A stretch of 44,559 nt of DNA from an uncultured Pseudomonadota bacterium. GTDB taxonomy: Bacteria > Pseudomonadota > Gammaproteobacteria > Burkholderiales > Burkholderiaceae. This document shows, piece after piece, positions 1 through 8,277 of this stretch. The stretch's first letter is position 1, and every line of letters starts with the position of its first letter. The notes under the pieces were generated by a model. The model made no database searches. It was given only the letters and a program-made list of their open reading frames with translations, and was not told the origin of the DNA. The translations under genes and the position numbers were made by a program. Where the stretch lies: positions 1 to 44,559 of the forward strand of contig CAMLIZ010000016.1 in NCBI GenBank assembly GCA_946480245.1, read 5' to 3'.

Positions 1-2110
1 TGGTGGCGCCGGTGGAGCTGGTGCCGTTCTTGTTGGCGATCTGGTTGATCGCCGCCTTGTCGGTGGCGCTCAAGGTGAGCGTGAAGCTCGTGCCCGAGGT
101 GATCTCCACGTTGGCCGTGTCGGTCAGCGTGTAGGTGGCGCCGCCCTCGCCGGTGACGGTGAACTTGTTGGCCACGATGTCGTTCGTGGCGCCGCTCAAC
201 GACAGGAAGCCGCTGCCGGTGACCACCAGTGCGCCGGTGCTCTCGTCGTAGGTGGCGCTGGTGATCGTGGGCACGGCCACGTTGCTCACGGTGACGCCGT
301 TGCCCGCGGTGTCGGCCACCACCACCGCCGCATCCGCGCCCGCGGCCCAGTCTTCCGCGGCCGACAGGTTGTAGGTGGCGGCGCCGGTGGAGCTGGTGCC
401 GTTCTTGTTGGCGATCTGGTTGATCGCCGCCTTGTCGGTGGCGCTCAGCGTGAGCGTGAAGCTGGTGCCCGAGGTGATCTCGACGTTGGACGTGTCGGTC
501 AGCGTGTAGGTGGTACCGCCCTCGCCGGTGACGGTGAACTTGTTGGCCACGATGTCGTTCGTGGCGCCGTTGAGCGACAGGAACCCCGTGCCGGTGACCA
601 CCAGCGTGCCGGTGCTGGCGTCGTAGGTGGCGCTGGTGATGGTCGGCACGGCGACGTTGCTCACCGTGACGCCGTTGCCGGTGAGGTCGGCCACCACCAC
701 CGCCGCATCGGCGCCTGCGGCCCAGTCTTCGGCTGCCGCCAGGTTGTAGGTGGTGGCGCCGGTGGAGCTGGTGCCGTTCTTGTTGGCGATCTGGTTGATC
801 GCCGCCTTGTCGGTGGCGCTCAGCGTGAGCGTGAAGCTGGTGCCCGAGGTGATCTCGACGTTGGACGTGTCGGTCAGCGTGTAGGTGGTACCGCCCTCGC
901 CGGTGACGGTGAACTTGTTGGCCACGATGTCGTTCGTGGCGCCGTTGAGTGCCAGGAACCCTGTGCCGGTGACCACCAGCGCACCGGTGCTTTCGTTGTA
1001 CGTGGCGCTGGTGATCGTGGGCACGGCCACATTGCTCACGGTGATGCCGTTGCCGGTGGTGTCGGCCACCACCACCGCCGCATCCGCGCCCGCGGCCCAG
1101 TCTTCCGCCGCGGCCAGGTTGTAGGTGGTGGCGCCGGTGGAGCTGGTGCCGTTCTTGTTGGCGATCTGGTTGATCGCCGCCTTGTCGGTGGCGCTCAAGG
1201 TGAGCGTGAAGCTCGTGCCCGAGGTGATCTCCACGTTGGCCGTGTCGGTCAGCGTGTAGGTGGCGCCGCCCTCGCCGGTGACGGTGAACTTGTTGGCCAC
1301 GATGTCGTTCGTGGCGCCGGCAAATGCCAGGAAGCCGCTGCCGGTGACCACCAGCGCGCCCGTGCTCTCGTCGTAGGTGGCGCTGGTGATCGTGGGCACC
1401 GCCACGTTGCTCACGGTGATGCCGTTGCCCGTGAGGTCGGAGGTGTCGGCATTGCCGATCACGCTGTCCCAGTCGTCGGCAGCGGCCAGGTTGTAGGTGG
1501 TGCCGCCGGTCGACGACGTGCCGTTCTTGTTGAGGATCGTCTCCACCGCGGCGCGGTCGGTGGCGTTGAGCGTGACCGAGAACGAGGTGGCGCTGGTGAC
1601 TTCGACGTTCGACGAGGTGAGCGTGTAGGTGGCCCCGCCTTCGCCGGTAAACGTGAGCTTGGACACCGTGATGTCGTTGCCGGCACCCACGGTGGCCACC
1701 AGGTTGGTGCCCGTCACCGAGAGCACATGCGTGCTCTCGTCGTAGGTGGCCGAGGTGATGGTCGGCGCCGTGACGTTGCTCACCGTGACGCCGTTGCCGG
1801 TGAGGTCGGCCGTGGCGGCGGCGGTGGAATCCCAGTTCGATGCGGCGCCCAGGTTGAAGGTGGTGCCTCCGACCGCCGCCGTGCCGTTCTTGTTGAGCAG
1901 CCCGTTGACCGCGAGCTTGTCGGCCGCGTTCAGCGTGATCGAGAACGCCGTGGCGCTGCTGGCGGTGACGCTGCTCGAGGTGAGCGTGTAGGTGCTGCCG
2001 CCCTGGCCCGTGAGGGTGAGCTTGCTCGGGTCGATCGTGTCGCCCGCGGTCATGTTGGCGCCGGTCACGCTCAAGGTGCCGCTGCTCGCGTCGTACGTGG
2101 CGCTGGTGAT
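1..2110 (-). repeat. Tandem about 375-bp coding repeats (about 125-aa beta-sandwich units)
   Basis: The recurring block that starts each unit (reading ITSATYD on the minus strand) falls at 2110, 1759, 1390, 1015, 640 and 265, so spacings are 351, 369, 375, 375 and 375 bp. The first two units are diverged, while those from 1390 leftward are nearly identical at DNA level and continue past the window edge. Each unit carries conserved blocks: [38 protein letters not shown] and NKNGTSSTG. All spacings are multiples of three, so the reading frame is kept. Near-identity of the distal units suggests recent duplication or gene conversion. Confidence 0.93.
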
Positions 2111-3961
2111 CGATGGCGGCGGCACATAGCTGGTGTCGGTCGTTCCGCCGCCGGTGGTCTGGATCTTCGACGTGGCCGTGCCCGCGGCACCTGAAACATT
2201 GCTGCCGGACGACGCCGCGCCGCCGCTGCCGCCACCGCCCGCGTTGGTGGTGCCGAGCGTCGCATAGCTGCCGGAATCCATGTGAACGGTGCCGCCTGCG
2301 TTCCAGATGGCGCCGGTTCCGGAGCCTCCGGCGCCGCCATTGCCGGCCGTGGCCAGTACCGACCCACCGCCACCGCCGCCACCCGCACCGATGTTGTTGG
2401 TGATGGTGCTGCTCGTGATGGTGAGGATGCCGGTGTTGTAGATGCCGCCCACCGCATTGCCGCCTCGCCCACCGGCGGCGTCGTACCCGGCCCCGCCGCC
2501 GCCACCGCCGATGGCGATCGAGCCATTGGACGCGGTGCCTCCGCTTCCGCCGAAGGAGTAGCCGCCATAGTTGGCACCGGCACCGCCGGCGGTGCTGCCG
2601 CCCCATCCGCCCAGGTGCTGGCCGCCGCTTTGGAACCCGCCGCCGTTTCCGCCGGTTCCAGCGGAGGGGCCGGCCTGAACGTTGCCCCCGAAGTTGTTGC
2701 CCGACGCCCCGCCGAAGGTGCTGCCAAAGCCGCCCCCGCCGCCGCCCGCCCCCGCCGCCGAACCGCTGAACGCATCGCCGCCGGCACCGCCGCCGCCCGC
2801 CGCCTTGTTGGCGGTGATCGTGCTGCCGGTGATGGTCAAGGTGCCGGCGTTGCGGATGGCCGCGCCCAGGGCGTCGCCGCCTGCGCCGCCCGCGCCCGCC
2901 GTGCGGTCTCCGCCCGCGCCGGTCAGGAAGCCGTTGGTGACGACGAGGTTGCTGATGGCCACCGCCGAGCCGCTGTTGCTCGTCGACACATCGAGCACGC
3001 GTGCAAGGTTGTTGCCGCTCAGCGTGAACCCGCCGCCGACGATGGACATCGTGTGCCCATCCGTCACGTTGATCGTGATGGCGTCGGCCGCCGATGCGAA
3101 CGTGATGTTGCCGGTGATCGTGATCGTGTCGTCCACGCCGTCGGTATTGCCCGTGGCGATGGCGGCCTTGAGCTGAGCGACGGTGTTCACGCTGCTCGTC
3201 ACCAGCAGGTGCTCGTAGCCGGTGAGGCGGCTGGTGTCGAGCGCAGCGCTGTACTCGACGGTGCCTGTGGCGATCTCGAGATCCCAGTTGCCGCCGCGAG
3301 TGGCCGTGCCCGTGGCGTCGGTCGACGCCTCGACGACCGCGCCCGTGGCCGCAGACAACGCATCGACAAACGCCTTGCCTTCGGCGCCCGCACCCACGTC
3401 GCACCCGAACAGCGCGATGTCCGCGTTCGGTGCCAGCGCCTTGCCGATGGTGTGCAGTTCGCTCGCATAGGCGTCGATGTTGCCGGCGAACAAGGGCGCG
3501 TCGCCGAGCAGCAGCAGACCCTTGTCGCCGTGCGAGACTAGGCTGATCGAGGTGATGCCGCTCATGCCCGAGAGCGCGTCCGCCAGCTGCTTCACGCCGT
3601 CCTTCTGCGGATCGAGCACGATCACCGTGGCGCCGGGGCGGGCCGCGGCCACGATCTGCTGCAGATCGGGCAAGCGCCCATCGACCACCAGCACCTGCGA
3701 CGCCGCTGAATCGACGTGCGCAGGCGGCACCTCGGCATGCCAGGCGCGCAGCGCATCGGGCAGCACCGCGACCGGCACTTCGGCGTGGGCGGCGACGGCA
3801 TGCGTGGCTTCGGCATGCGAATCCACCGCCGTGGCCACGGCCGCCGCGTCGAACATCAGGCGCGGCTCCAGCGCCATGAAGAGCGGGGTGCGGCCGAGCG
3901 GCACGGGGGAAACGCGTGACGGCGCATCGGCGCGCTTGCGCTGGAACCAAAGCTTCTTCAT
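1..3961 (-). CDS. Giant LEPR/DUF4347 repetitive surface protein (C-terminus beyond window)
   Basis: The frame is open from an ATG at 3961 to the left edge, giving 1,320 codons with no stop. GGAG lies about 8 bases before the ATG. Residues 31-40 read [10 protein letters not shown], the N-terminal motif of the LEPR-XLL class of very large secreted proteins. Residues about 55-215 match a DUF4347 domain, including SHG (His144) and FGCDVGAG (Cys187) and a closing GGNWDLE block. Next comes a stretch of right-handed-helix-like sequence, then a Gly/Ala-rich region (about residues 340-580), then tandem Ig-like beta repeats of about 117-125 residues. These features indicate an exported adhesin or matrix protein; export by a type I system is inferred because the C-terminus, where the signal would lie, is out of view. 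It is the last visible gene of a minus-strand operon, 40 bp after the sulfotransferase gene. Confidence 0.88.
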   Translation of the reverse strand, partial: MKKLWFQRKRADAPSRVSPVPLGRTPLFMALEPRLMFDAAAVATAVDSHAEATHAVAAHAEVPVAVLPDALRAWHAEVPPAHVDSAASQVLVVDGRLPDLQQIVAAARPGATVIVLDPQKDGVKQLADALSGMSGITSISLVSHGDKGLLLLGDAPLFAGNIDAYASELHTIGKALAPNADIALFGCDVGAGAEGKAFVDALSAATGAVVEASTDATGTATRGGNWDLEIATGTVEYSAALDTSRLTGYEHLLVTSSVNTVAQLKAAIATGNTDGVDDTITITGNITFASAADAITINVTDGHTMSIVGGGFTLSGNNLARVLDVSTSNSGSAVAISNLVVTNGFLTGAGGDRTAGAGGAGGDALGAAIRNAGTLTITGSTITANKAAGGGGAGGDAFSGSAAGAGGGGGGFGSTFGGASGNNFGGNVQAGPSAGTGGNGGGFQSGGQHLGGWGGSTAGGAGANYGGYSFGGSGGTASNGSIAIGGGGGGAGYDAAGGRGGNAVGGIYNTGILTITSSTITNNIGAGGGGGGGSVLATAGNGGAGGSGTGAIWNAGGTVHMDSGSYATLGTTNAGGGGSGGAASSGSNVSGAAGTATSKIQTTGGGTTDTSYVPPPSITSATYDASSGTLSVTGANMTAGDTIDPSKLTLTGQGGSTYTLTSSSVTASSATAFSITLNAADKLAVNGLLNKNGTAAVGGTTFNLGAASNWDSTAAATADLTGNGVTVSNVTAPTITSATYDESTHVLSVTGTNLVATVGAGNDITVSKLTFTGEGGATYTLTSSNVEVTSATSFSVTLNATDRAAVETILNKNGTSSTGGTTYNLAAADDWDSVIGNADTSDLTGNGITVSNVAVPTITSATYDESTGALVVTGSGFLAFAGATNDIVANKFTVTGEGGATYTLTDTANVEITSGTSFTLTLSATDKAAINQIANKNGTSSTGATTYNLAAAEDWAAGADAAVVVADTTGNGITVSNVAVPTITSATYNESTGALVVTGTGFLALNGATNDIVANKFTVTGEGGTTYTLTDTSNVEITSGTSFTLTLSATDKAAINQIANKNGTSSTGATTYNLAAAEDWAAGADAAVVVADLTGNGVTVSNVAVPTITSATYDASTGTLVVTGTGFLSLNGATNDIVANKFTVTGEGGTTYTLTDTSNVEITSGTSFTLTLSATDKAAINQIANKNGTSSTGAATYNLSAAEDWAAGADAAVVVADTAGNGVTVSNVAVPTITSATYDESTGALVVTGSGFLSLSGATNDIVANKFTVTGEGGATYTLTDTANVEITSGTSFTLTLSATDKAAINQIANKNGTSSTGAT

Positions 3962-4001
3962 GCGGTCATCTCCGGGTTTGTGACCTTCCGCGGCTGCCGG
4001 C

Positions 4002-4838
4002 TCATGTGGCCTTGGCCCGGATGACGTTTGCCGCGCTGCCCTTGCCGTCCTGCCAGAACGACAGCGCCGCGTATTGCTCGAAAAGATCCGGCGGCAGCAC
4101 CGTGCGCCGCGCGCTGATCTCCACCTTGGGGCGCACCTTGTGCAGCCCCGCCACACCCAGCGCCTGATCGAACTCGGGCGCGTCGTAGCGCACCTGCGCG
4201 AAGTCGTGCTGGGCATACCAGGGCTCGCCGATGAACTCGTACACCAGCCGCAGCACGCGTTCCGGCGCTTGCGCCAGCAGGTCGTAGTCGACCAGCAGCA
4301 TCGACGACGCGTGCTCGCCGTAGTACGCCTCTTTCAGCCCCGACCAGGCGAAGCCGACCAGGCGGTTGCGCTGCGCCAGGGTGTCGACGCGGCTGTAGAC
4401 GGTGTTGCGCTCGGTCTCGTCGGCCCAGAGCTTGGTGTTCTCGAAGGGATTGGCGCGGTACAGCCGCTCGATGCTGTCCATCACCCACGCCACGTTGCGC
4501 ACGCAGGCAATCACCTTGGCCTGCGGGAAGAGATCGTGCAGCGCCGGCATGCGCGAGCACCAGGCGCGATTGGTGTCGAACACCACCGGCTTGTCGGCGC
4601 GGTCGGCGTAGTAGCTGTCGAACAGGCCGCGCAGCAGGCGCCGCCGCTGCTCCTGCGTGATCACCGATCCGAACTCGCTGCCGGCGCTGAACTGGGCCAG
4701 CATGCTGCCGAACAGTGCACCCACCGGGCTGGTCATGCCCGCATGAAAGCGCGGGTTCTGCAGCAGCAGCGCCGACAACAGCGTGGAGCCCGCGCGCGGC
4801 AGGCCGGAGATGAAATGGAAGGTTTGCGGTTCTGACAA
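4002..4838 (-). CDS. Sulfotransferase family protein
   Basis: The product of about 278 residues is a PAPS-dependent sulfotransferase-like protein. The N-terminus, [21 protein letters not shown], holds the 5'-phosphosulfate loop (LPRAGST), and the stretch around [18 protein letters not shown] is the 3'-phosphate-binding region with its conserved Arg. Family members transfer sulfate to sugars, lipids or tyrosines; the substrate cannot be told here. There is no ATG near the conserved N-terminus. I chose the TTG at 4838, which begins the protein just before the core; another TTG at 4886 would add 16 residues. Neither has a strong ribosome site, so translation may be coupled to the upstream tail-collar gene. 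The position directly before the giant surface protein suggests modification of that protein or of a cell-surface polymer, which is inference. Confidence 0.82.
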   Translation of the reverse strand: MSEPQTFHFISGLPRAGSTLLSALLLQNPRFHAGMTSPVGALFGSMLAQFSAGSEFGSVITQEQRRRLLRGLFDSYYADRADKPVVFDTNRAWCSRMPALHDLFPQAKVIACVRNVAWVMDSIERLYRANPFENTKLWADETERNTVYSRVDTLAQRNRLVGFAWSGLKEAYYGEHASSMLLVDYDLLAQAPERVLRLVYEFIGEPWYAQHDFAQVRYDAPEFDQALGVAGLHKVRPKVEISARRTVLPPDLFEQYAALSFWQDGKGSAANVIRAKAT

Positions 4839-4896
4839 GGTTGTTGCTCTATACAGCGCGGGCCCCGCGCACGAGGCCCGCGCCAATGGGCCGGGC

Positions 4897-5439
4897 TCAG
4901 GGCCGCGACGGGAAGAGGCCTTCGGTCGCGATGATGAAGTTCATGCCCAGGTAGGGGTTGCGAATCGGCAGCGGCTGGTTGCTGCCGGCCGGGCCCACCT
5001 GCGTGGGCGCCAGGGGTACGGGGCTGGTGAGCGCCGTGGACCACACGCTGGCACTGCCGGGGCCGCCGCCCGAGGCGCCGAGCACGTTGTTGGTGGCAGA
5101 CGGCGTGTTCGACGGTTCGGTGGCCGCGCCGGCGACCGTGATCAGGTGGTTGTGCATCGGCATCTGGCTGCTCAGGATAGTGACGCTCTCGGTGCCCGAG
5201 AGCTCACCTTGCTGCACCGGGGTGAGCCCGGGGCCCTGCCCCATGCCCACCGGCGAGCGGCCGCGCAGGTCCGGCAGGCCGAAGGTGACGGTGCCGTTGC
5301 CGCCGTAGGTGGTGCCCAGCAGCGCGAACAGCGCCGAGTTCTGTGCGATCGACATCAGGCTGCCGTTGCACAGCGCATAGCCGACCGGGGCGAAGTTGAA
5401 CCCCACCATCTTGATTTCACCGAGGAAAGGATCGCTCAT
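4897..5439 (-). CDS. Phage tail-collar domain protein (Mdp/microcystin-dependent protein family)
   Basis: This 180-residue protein has the typical start, MSDPFLGEIKMVGFNFAP, followed by G-Y-A-L-C-N-G and the conserved YGGNG-TFGLPDLRGR block of the tail-collar domain at residues about 30-75. The later HNH segment (PMHNHLI, about residue 95) and the C-terminal NPYLGMNFIIA block are also standard. The ATG at 5439 has AGGGAGA about 8 bases upstream. Such free-standing collar proteins occur in many bacteria outside prophages, often as paralogue groups, and their role is poorly known. No phage genes surround it; it sits inside an operon with an acetyltransferase, a small protein, a sulfotransferase and a giant repeat protein, which points to a cell-surface structure instead of a virion. 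Confidence 0.9.
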   Translation of the reverse strand: MSDPFLGEIKMVGFNFAPVGYALCNGSLMSIAQNSALFALLGTTYGGNGTVTFGLPDLRGRSPVGMGQGPGLTPVQQGELSGTESVTILSSQMPMHNHLITVAGAATEPSNTPSATNNVLGASGGGPGSASVWSTALTSPVPLAPTQVGPAGSNQPLPIRNPYLGMNFIIATEGLFPSRP

Positions 5440-5487
5440 GGTCTCAATCTCCCTTGCTTCTTCATCAACAGGCGCGTGCGCGCGGAA

Positions 5488-5808
5488 TCAGACCGGAGTG
5501 GTCTGCGGAATCAAGGCATGAAAGGCGGCGTGCATGCGTTGCCGTGCGTCGTCGGGGTGGGGCGCGCCGGGCGTGAGCAGCAGCATCGGCCATACGTCGT
5601 CACCGGCATGCACGTCGCACGACAGCTGCGGCAGGCGCACGCCGGCGGGCAGCGCCAGCTCGGCGTGGTAGCAGCGGTAGCGCTTGTTCATCGGTACGCC
5701 TTCGGTGGCCGCCACCAGCTCGGCGGGCAGCCGGCCCTCCCAGGGGCCAGCGAGCAGGTAGGTGCTGCCGACGTCGGCGCGCAGCCGTTCCAGGCTTGGA
5801 ATGCTCAC
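5488..5808 (-). CDS. Small conserved hypothetical protein of the tail-collar operon
   Basis: The 106-residue product starts with GTG at 5808; this overlaps the stop of the GNAT gene in a GTGA arrangement, which supports both the start and translational coupling. It has no signal peptide or membrane segment. The middle (MNKRYRCYHAELALP) looks like a beta-rich fold. It faintly resembles DUF6916-type small proteins that I recall beside tail-collar genes, but I cannot confirm this. It lies 48 bp before the tail-collar gene. Function is unknown; a chaperone or partner of the collar protein is one guess. Confidence 0.72.
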   Translation of the reverse strand: MSIPSLERLRADVGSTYLLAGPWEGRLPAELVAATEGVPMNKRYRCYHAELALPAGVRLPQLSCDVHAGDDVWPMLLLTPGAPHPDDARQRMHAAFHALIPQTTPV

Positions 5809-6371
5809 GAGAGCACCGATTCGGGCAAGGCGGCCGAGGGCACGCGGGCGCTGCGTTGCAGCTTGAGGTAGACACCGTTGTGGCCCACCACCTCGAAGCC
5901 GAAGCGGCCGTAAAGCCGAAGGGCCGGGTTGTACGGCTCCACATGCAGCACGACGGCCAGCCCTCGTTGCTGGGCACGCGCCACGATCAGCTGCATCAGC
6001 GCGGAGCCAAGGCCGCTACCGCGCGCCTGCGGCAGCAGCGAGATGTCGATGAGCGAGGCAGTGTCGGCACCCTCGCGCCAGTAGAGGCGGCCGAGCGGCT
6101 CGCCGCCCCGCAGCACGAGCAGGAAGTCGGCATCGCCGAAGTGCTCCTGGTAGTAGCGATGCTGGAGCTCGAACTGTTGCGCCAGGAACTGCGCCACCTG
6201 GGCCTGCGGCCAACCTGCGGCGGCCATCTCGTCAGTGCGCGTGGTGGCGTAGAGCGCCTGCAGGAAGCCGAGATCAGCCGGTGTGATGGGACGCAAGCTC
6301 ACGCCATGCAAGGTCTGCGGCGGCAATGCACGAGCGCATGCGCGGCTCCACTCCCGGTTCGCTCCATCCAT
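5805..6371 (-). CDS. GNAT family N-acetyltransferase
   Basis: The 188-residue product has a GNAT fold: a first block SLRPITPADLGFLQALY (about residues 25-41), then LIDISLLPQARGSGLGSALMQLI (about 112-134), where the Q/RxxGxG/A acetyl-CoA loop reads ARGSGLGS, and a C-terminal block NPALRLYGRFGFEVVGHNGVY. It transfers an acetyl group from acetyl-CoA to an amine whose identity is unknown. The ATG at 6371 is preceded by a G-rich GGGGGAAG stretch. It is the first gene of the five-gene surface-protein operon and overlaps the next gene by four bases. A role in modifying the operon's protein products or a surface sugar is inference from position only. Confidence 0.88.
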   Translation of the reverse strand: MDGANREWSRACARALPPQTLHGVSLRPITPADLGFLQALYATTRTDEMAAAGWPQAQVAQFLAQQFELQHRYYQEHFGDADFLLVLRGGEPLGRLYWREGADTASLIDISLLPQARGSGLGSALMQLIVARAQQRGLAVVLHVEPYNPALRLYGRFGFEVVGHNGVYLKLQRSARVPSAALPESVLS

Positions 6372-6445
6372 CGATCACTTCCCCCTGTCCTGCTTCGCAG
6401 TGTGCGCGGATGGTACGGCGGCCCGGCCCGTTTGCCGCAGCTTGT

Positions 6446-6477
6446 TTCACGTGACAGCGTCATTTGTCACACGTGAA
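6446..6477. promoter_or_regulatory. Interrupted palindrome built on CACGTGA, candidate operator
   Basis: The sequence has a TTCACGTGACA half at 6446-6456 and an opposed TGTCACACGTGAA half ending at 6477. The halves are inverted copies except for an extra AC in the right one. It lies in the 197-bp gap between the divergent GNAT gene (start 6371) and the small gene at 6569, where both promoters should be. A dimeric regulator binding here would be well placed to control either, but no regulator can be named from the sequence. Confidence 0.4.
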
Positions 6478-6568
6478 TTTGTCGCTTCGGCAGCGCCATG
6501 CGCGCAGGCACCTGCCTTGCTCGCGAGGAGCAGTGCAGCCGCGCGCTCTGCGCGATGAAGGATTTGCG

Positions 6569-6760
6569 ATGACCGACACCCGCCGCCCCACCCCAACGCA
6601 CCGCAAACCGGAGCCCGACGACCGCGCCGGCGGCCAGCAGGCCGACGAGGAGGATGCCGCCCTGCGCAACCAGCAGGAGGGCTACGGCGGCCCCAAGCAA
6701 CCCGAAGGCCGCGAGACGCCGCGCGAGGTGGCGCGCAAGACGGGTCAGCTCGACGACTGA
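6569..6760 (+). CDS. Small hydrophilic protein, likely disordered
   Basis: This ORF encodes 63 residues from an ATG at 6569 with AAGGA just upstream. The product is highly charged, rich in Pro, Gln, Glu, Asp and Arg, and has no hydrophobic segment, so it is probably unstructured in solution. Its last 16 bases overlap the end of the convergent antiporter gene. I recognise short Pro/Asp/Gln-rich proteins of this sort as common hypothetical genes in Burkholderiales, but no function is known to me. The longer frame upstream to 6464 lacks a ribosome site and runs through the palindrome, so the internal start is preferred. Confidence 0.6.
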   Translation: MTDTRRPTPTHRKPEPDDRAGGQQADEEDAALRNQQEGYGGPKQPEGRETPREVARKTGQLDD

Positions 6761-7980
6761 GCCTGCCCGGCGGCGGGCAGTGCATCGGCGGCCGCCGGCG
6801 CCGCCGCGGTGTCGATGCGCAGGCCCACGGCCATCAGCACGCAGCTGAGCAGCACCACGAGGATCAGCGTGGCCGGCGGAAACCCGGCCGGCATCAGCGC
6901 CGCCGGCGTCGCAAAGAACAGCGTCGCGGTGATCAAGCCGCGCGGCGCCAGCCACAGCAGCGGCCGCACCGGCTGGCCCGGCTGGCACATGCGCAGCGTG
7001 AGCCAGCGCACCGCCAGCACCAGCGCCACGATGCCGAGCGCGAAGGCCCAGGCCATCAGGTCGGCAAAGGCGGCCAGGTCGGTCACGTAGCCGAGCAGCA
7101 GGAAGAAGAAGGTGCGCACGAGGAAGGTGGCCTCGGCGGTCAGGTGCTTCAGCCGCGCCAGCTCCGCGTCGTAGTGCGGGCTGTGCAGGCGCTGCAGAAG
7201 GCGGAAGCGGTGCAGCTGCTGCGGGTTGTTGAGCACCAGCCCGAGGATCAGCACGATCAGCAGCGGCGACAGGTGCAGCGCGTCGGCCGCCGCATACACC
7301 AGGATCAGCGCGAACAGCAGCGGCCCGAACTTGACGTGGCCTTCCAGGTGGCCCACCAGCCAGTAGACCGCCAGCGCGATCGCCGCGCCGGCCAGCAGCA
7401 CCGCGAGCCCTCCGCCGAACAAGGTGAGCGACACCGTGCCGCCGGTCACGGCCACCAGCAGCGCGTTGAACAGCATCACGCCGAGGATGTCGGACCAGGA
7501 GCTTTCGTAGATCACGAACTCGCGATCGTCGGCACCCAGCGCCTGCGCGCTCGGAATGGCCACCGCGCTGCTGATCACGCCGAAGGGCGCGGCCACCAGC
7601 AACGCGGGCAGGCGCGGCATGCCGAACACCAGCGTGAGCGCCACGGCGATCAGCACGGTGCTGAGCGCCACGCCGAGCGCCGCCGCGCTGAAGGTGCGCA
7701 GCAGGAAGCGCCGGCGCCCGCCCTCCAGCCGAAGGTCGAGCGCGCCTTCCAGCACGATCAGCACCAGCCCCGTGGTGGCCAGCGTGGGCAGCAGCTCAGG
7801 CGACGGCACCACGGTGGCGCCATAGTTGTGTGTCGTCACGCGCGCCGCCAGGCCGGTGAGCAGCAGCAGCACCACCGACGGAATGCGAAAGCGCTCCGCC
7901 AGATGCGAATACCAGTACGACACGAGCACCGCCGTGGCGATGCCGATGGTCACCATCTCCGCGTGCACACGCGCTCCCAT
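6745..7980 (-). CDS. CPA1-type cation:proton antiporter
   Basis: The 411-residue product is almost wholly hydrophobic, with about 12-13 membrane segments. It opens MGARVHAEMVTIGIATAVLVSY and continues with the RIPSVVLLLLTGLAA segment typical of the Na+/H+ exchanger domain. The mid-protein block SSAVAIPSAQALG and then DREFVIYESSWSDILGVMLFN holds the acidic Ser-Asp pair in the membrane region expected for ion and proton exchange. The family swaps Na+ or K+ for H+ across the inner membrane. No C-terminal TrkA domain is present, so it is the short form. The start was set at ATG 7980 because sequence further upstream is antisense to the WYL gene; ATG 7956 is also possible. It converges on the small gene at 6569. 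Confidence 0.86.
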   Translation of the reverse strand: MGARVHAEMVTIGIATAVLVSYWYSHLAERFRIPSVVLLLLTGLAARVTTHNYGATVVPSPELLPTLATTGLVLIVLEGALDLRLEGGRRRFLLRTFSAAALGVALSTVLIAVALTLVFGMPRLPALLVAAPFGVISSAVAIPSAQALGADDREFVIYESSWSDILGVMLFNALLVAVTGGTVSLTLFGGGLAVLLAGAAIALAVYWLVGHLEGHVKFGPLLFALILVYAAADALHLSPLLIVLILGLVLNNPQQLHRFRLLQRLHSPHYDAELARLKHLTAEATFLVRTFFFLLLGYVTDLAAFADLMAWAFALGIVALVLAVRWLTLRMCQPGQPVRPLLWLAPRGLITATLFFATPAALMPAGFPPATLILVVLLSCVLMAVGLRIDTAAAPAAADALPAAGQAQSSS

Positions 7981-8010
7981 CACGGCTGAAACAGGCGGCC
8001 ATGGTAGTGA

Positions 8011-8277
8011 ATAGCGGGTGCGCCGGACGCGCCGCCCGTGCGGCTGCTGGCCGCCAACCTGCTGCGCGCGCCCGGCCACCGCCCGCTGGTGGAGATCGCC
8101 GAGCAGGTGGGCTACGAGACGGACACGGCCTTCAGCCGGGCGTTCCGGCGCGAGTACGGCGTGCCGCCGGCCGCGTGGCGGCGCGAACAGGGCCGCGCGC
8201 GGACGCGAGCTGCTGTGCCAGCCACGCCAGATGCGCTGCCAGCTCCCGGCGCAACGCTGCCGGCCGCTGGATCGTGA
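8011..8277 (+). pseudogene. C-terminal remnant of an AraC-family regulator
   Basis: In the plus frame a stop at 8008 is followed by a recognisable second half of an AraC-type DNA-binding domain: RLLAANLLRAP, then VEIAEQVGYETDTAFSRAFRREYGVPPAAWRRE. That is the end of the first helix-turn-helix plus the full second one and the family's usual terminus. The N-terminal sensor domain and the first half of the DNA-binding domain are missing, and upstream sequence belongs to the antiporter promoter region. Homology ends about position 8200. A valine GTG at 8038 could start translation, but a functional protein is unlikely. It overlaps the last 70 bases of the opposing WYL gene, marking a deletion junction. 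Confidence 0.78.

Noticed and set aside
1..2110. Possible CRISPR array or other short-spaced repeat
   Set aside because: The period is about 375 bp, repeats adjoin without spacers and stay in one reading frame; it is a protein-coding repeat.
2282..3541. Long plus-strand ORF of 419 codons
   Set aside because: It is antisense to the giant surface protein; its Ala/Gly/Arg-rich product has no domain and is produced by high GC in the opposite frame.
4897..5439. Prophage fragment, on the basis of the tail-collar gene (and the holin-X gene at 32284)
   Set aside because: No capsid, terminase, portal or integrase gene is in view; both families are common as plain chromosomal genes.
4783..5871. Long plus-strand ORF of 362 codons
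   Set aside because: It lies opposite the tail-collar and small genes, which have clear family motifs and ribosome sites; the plus-strand product is His/Gly/Arg-rich with no recognisable motif.
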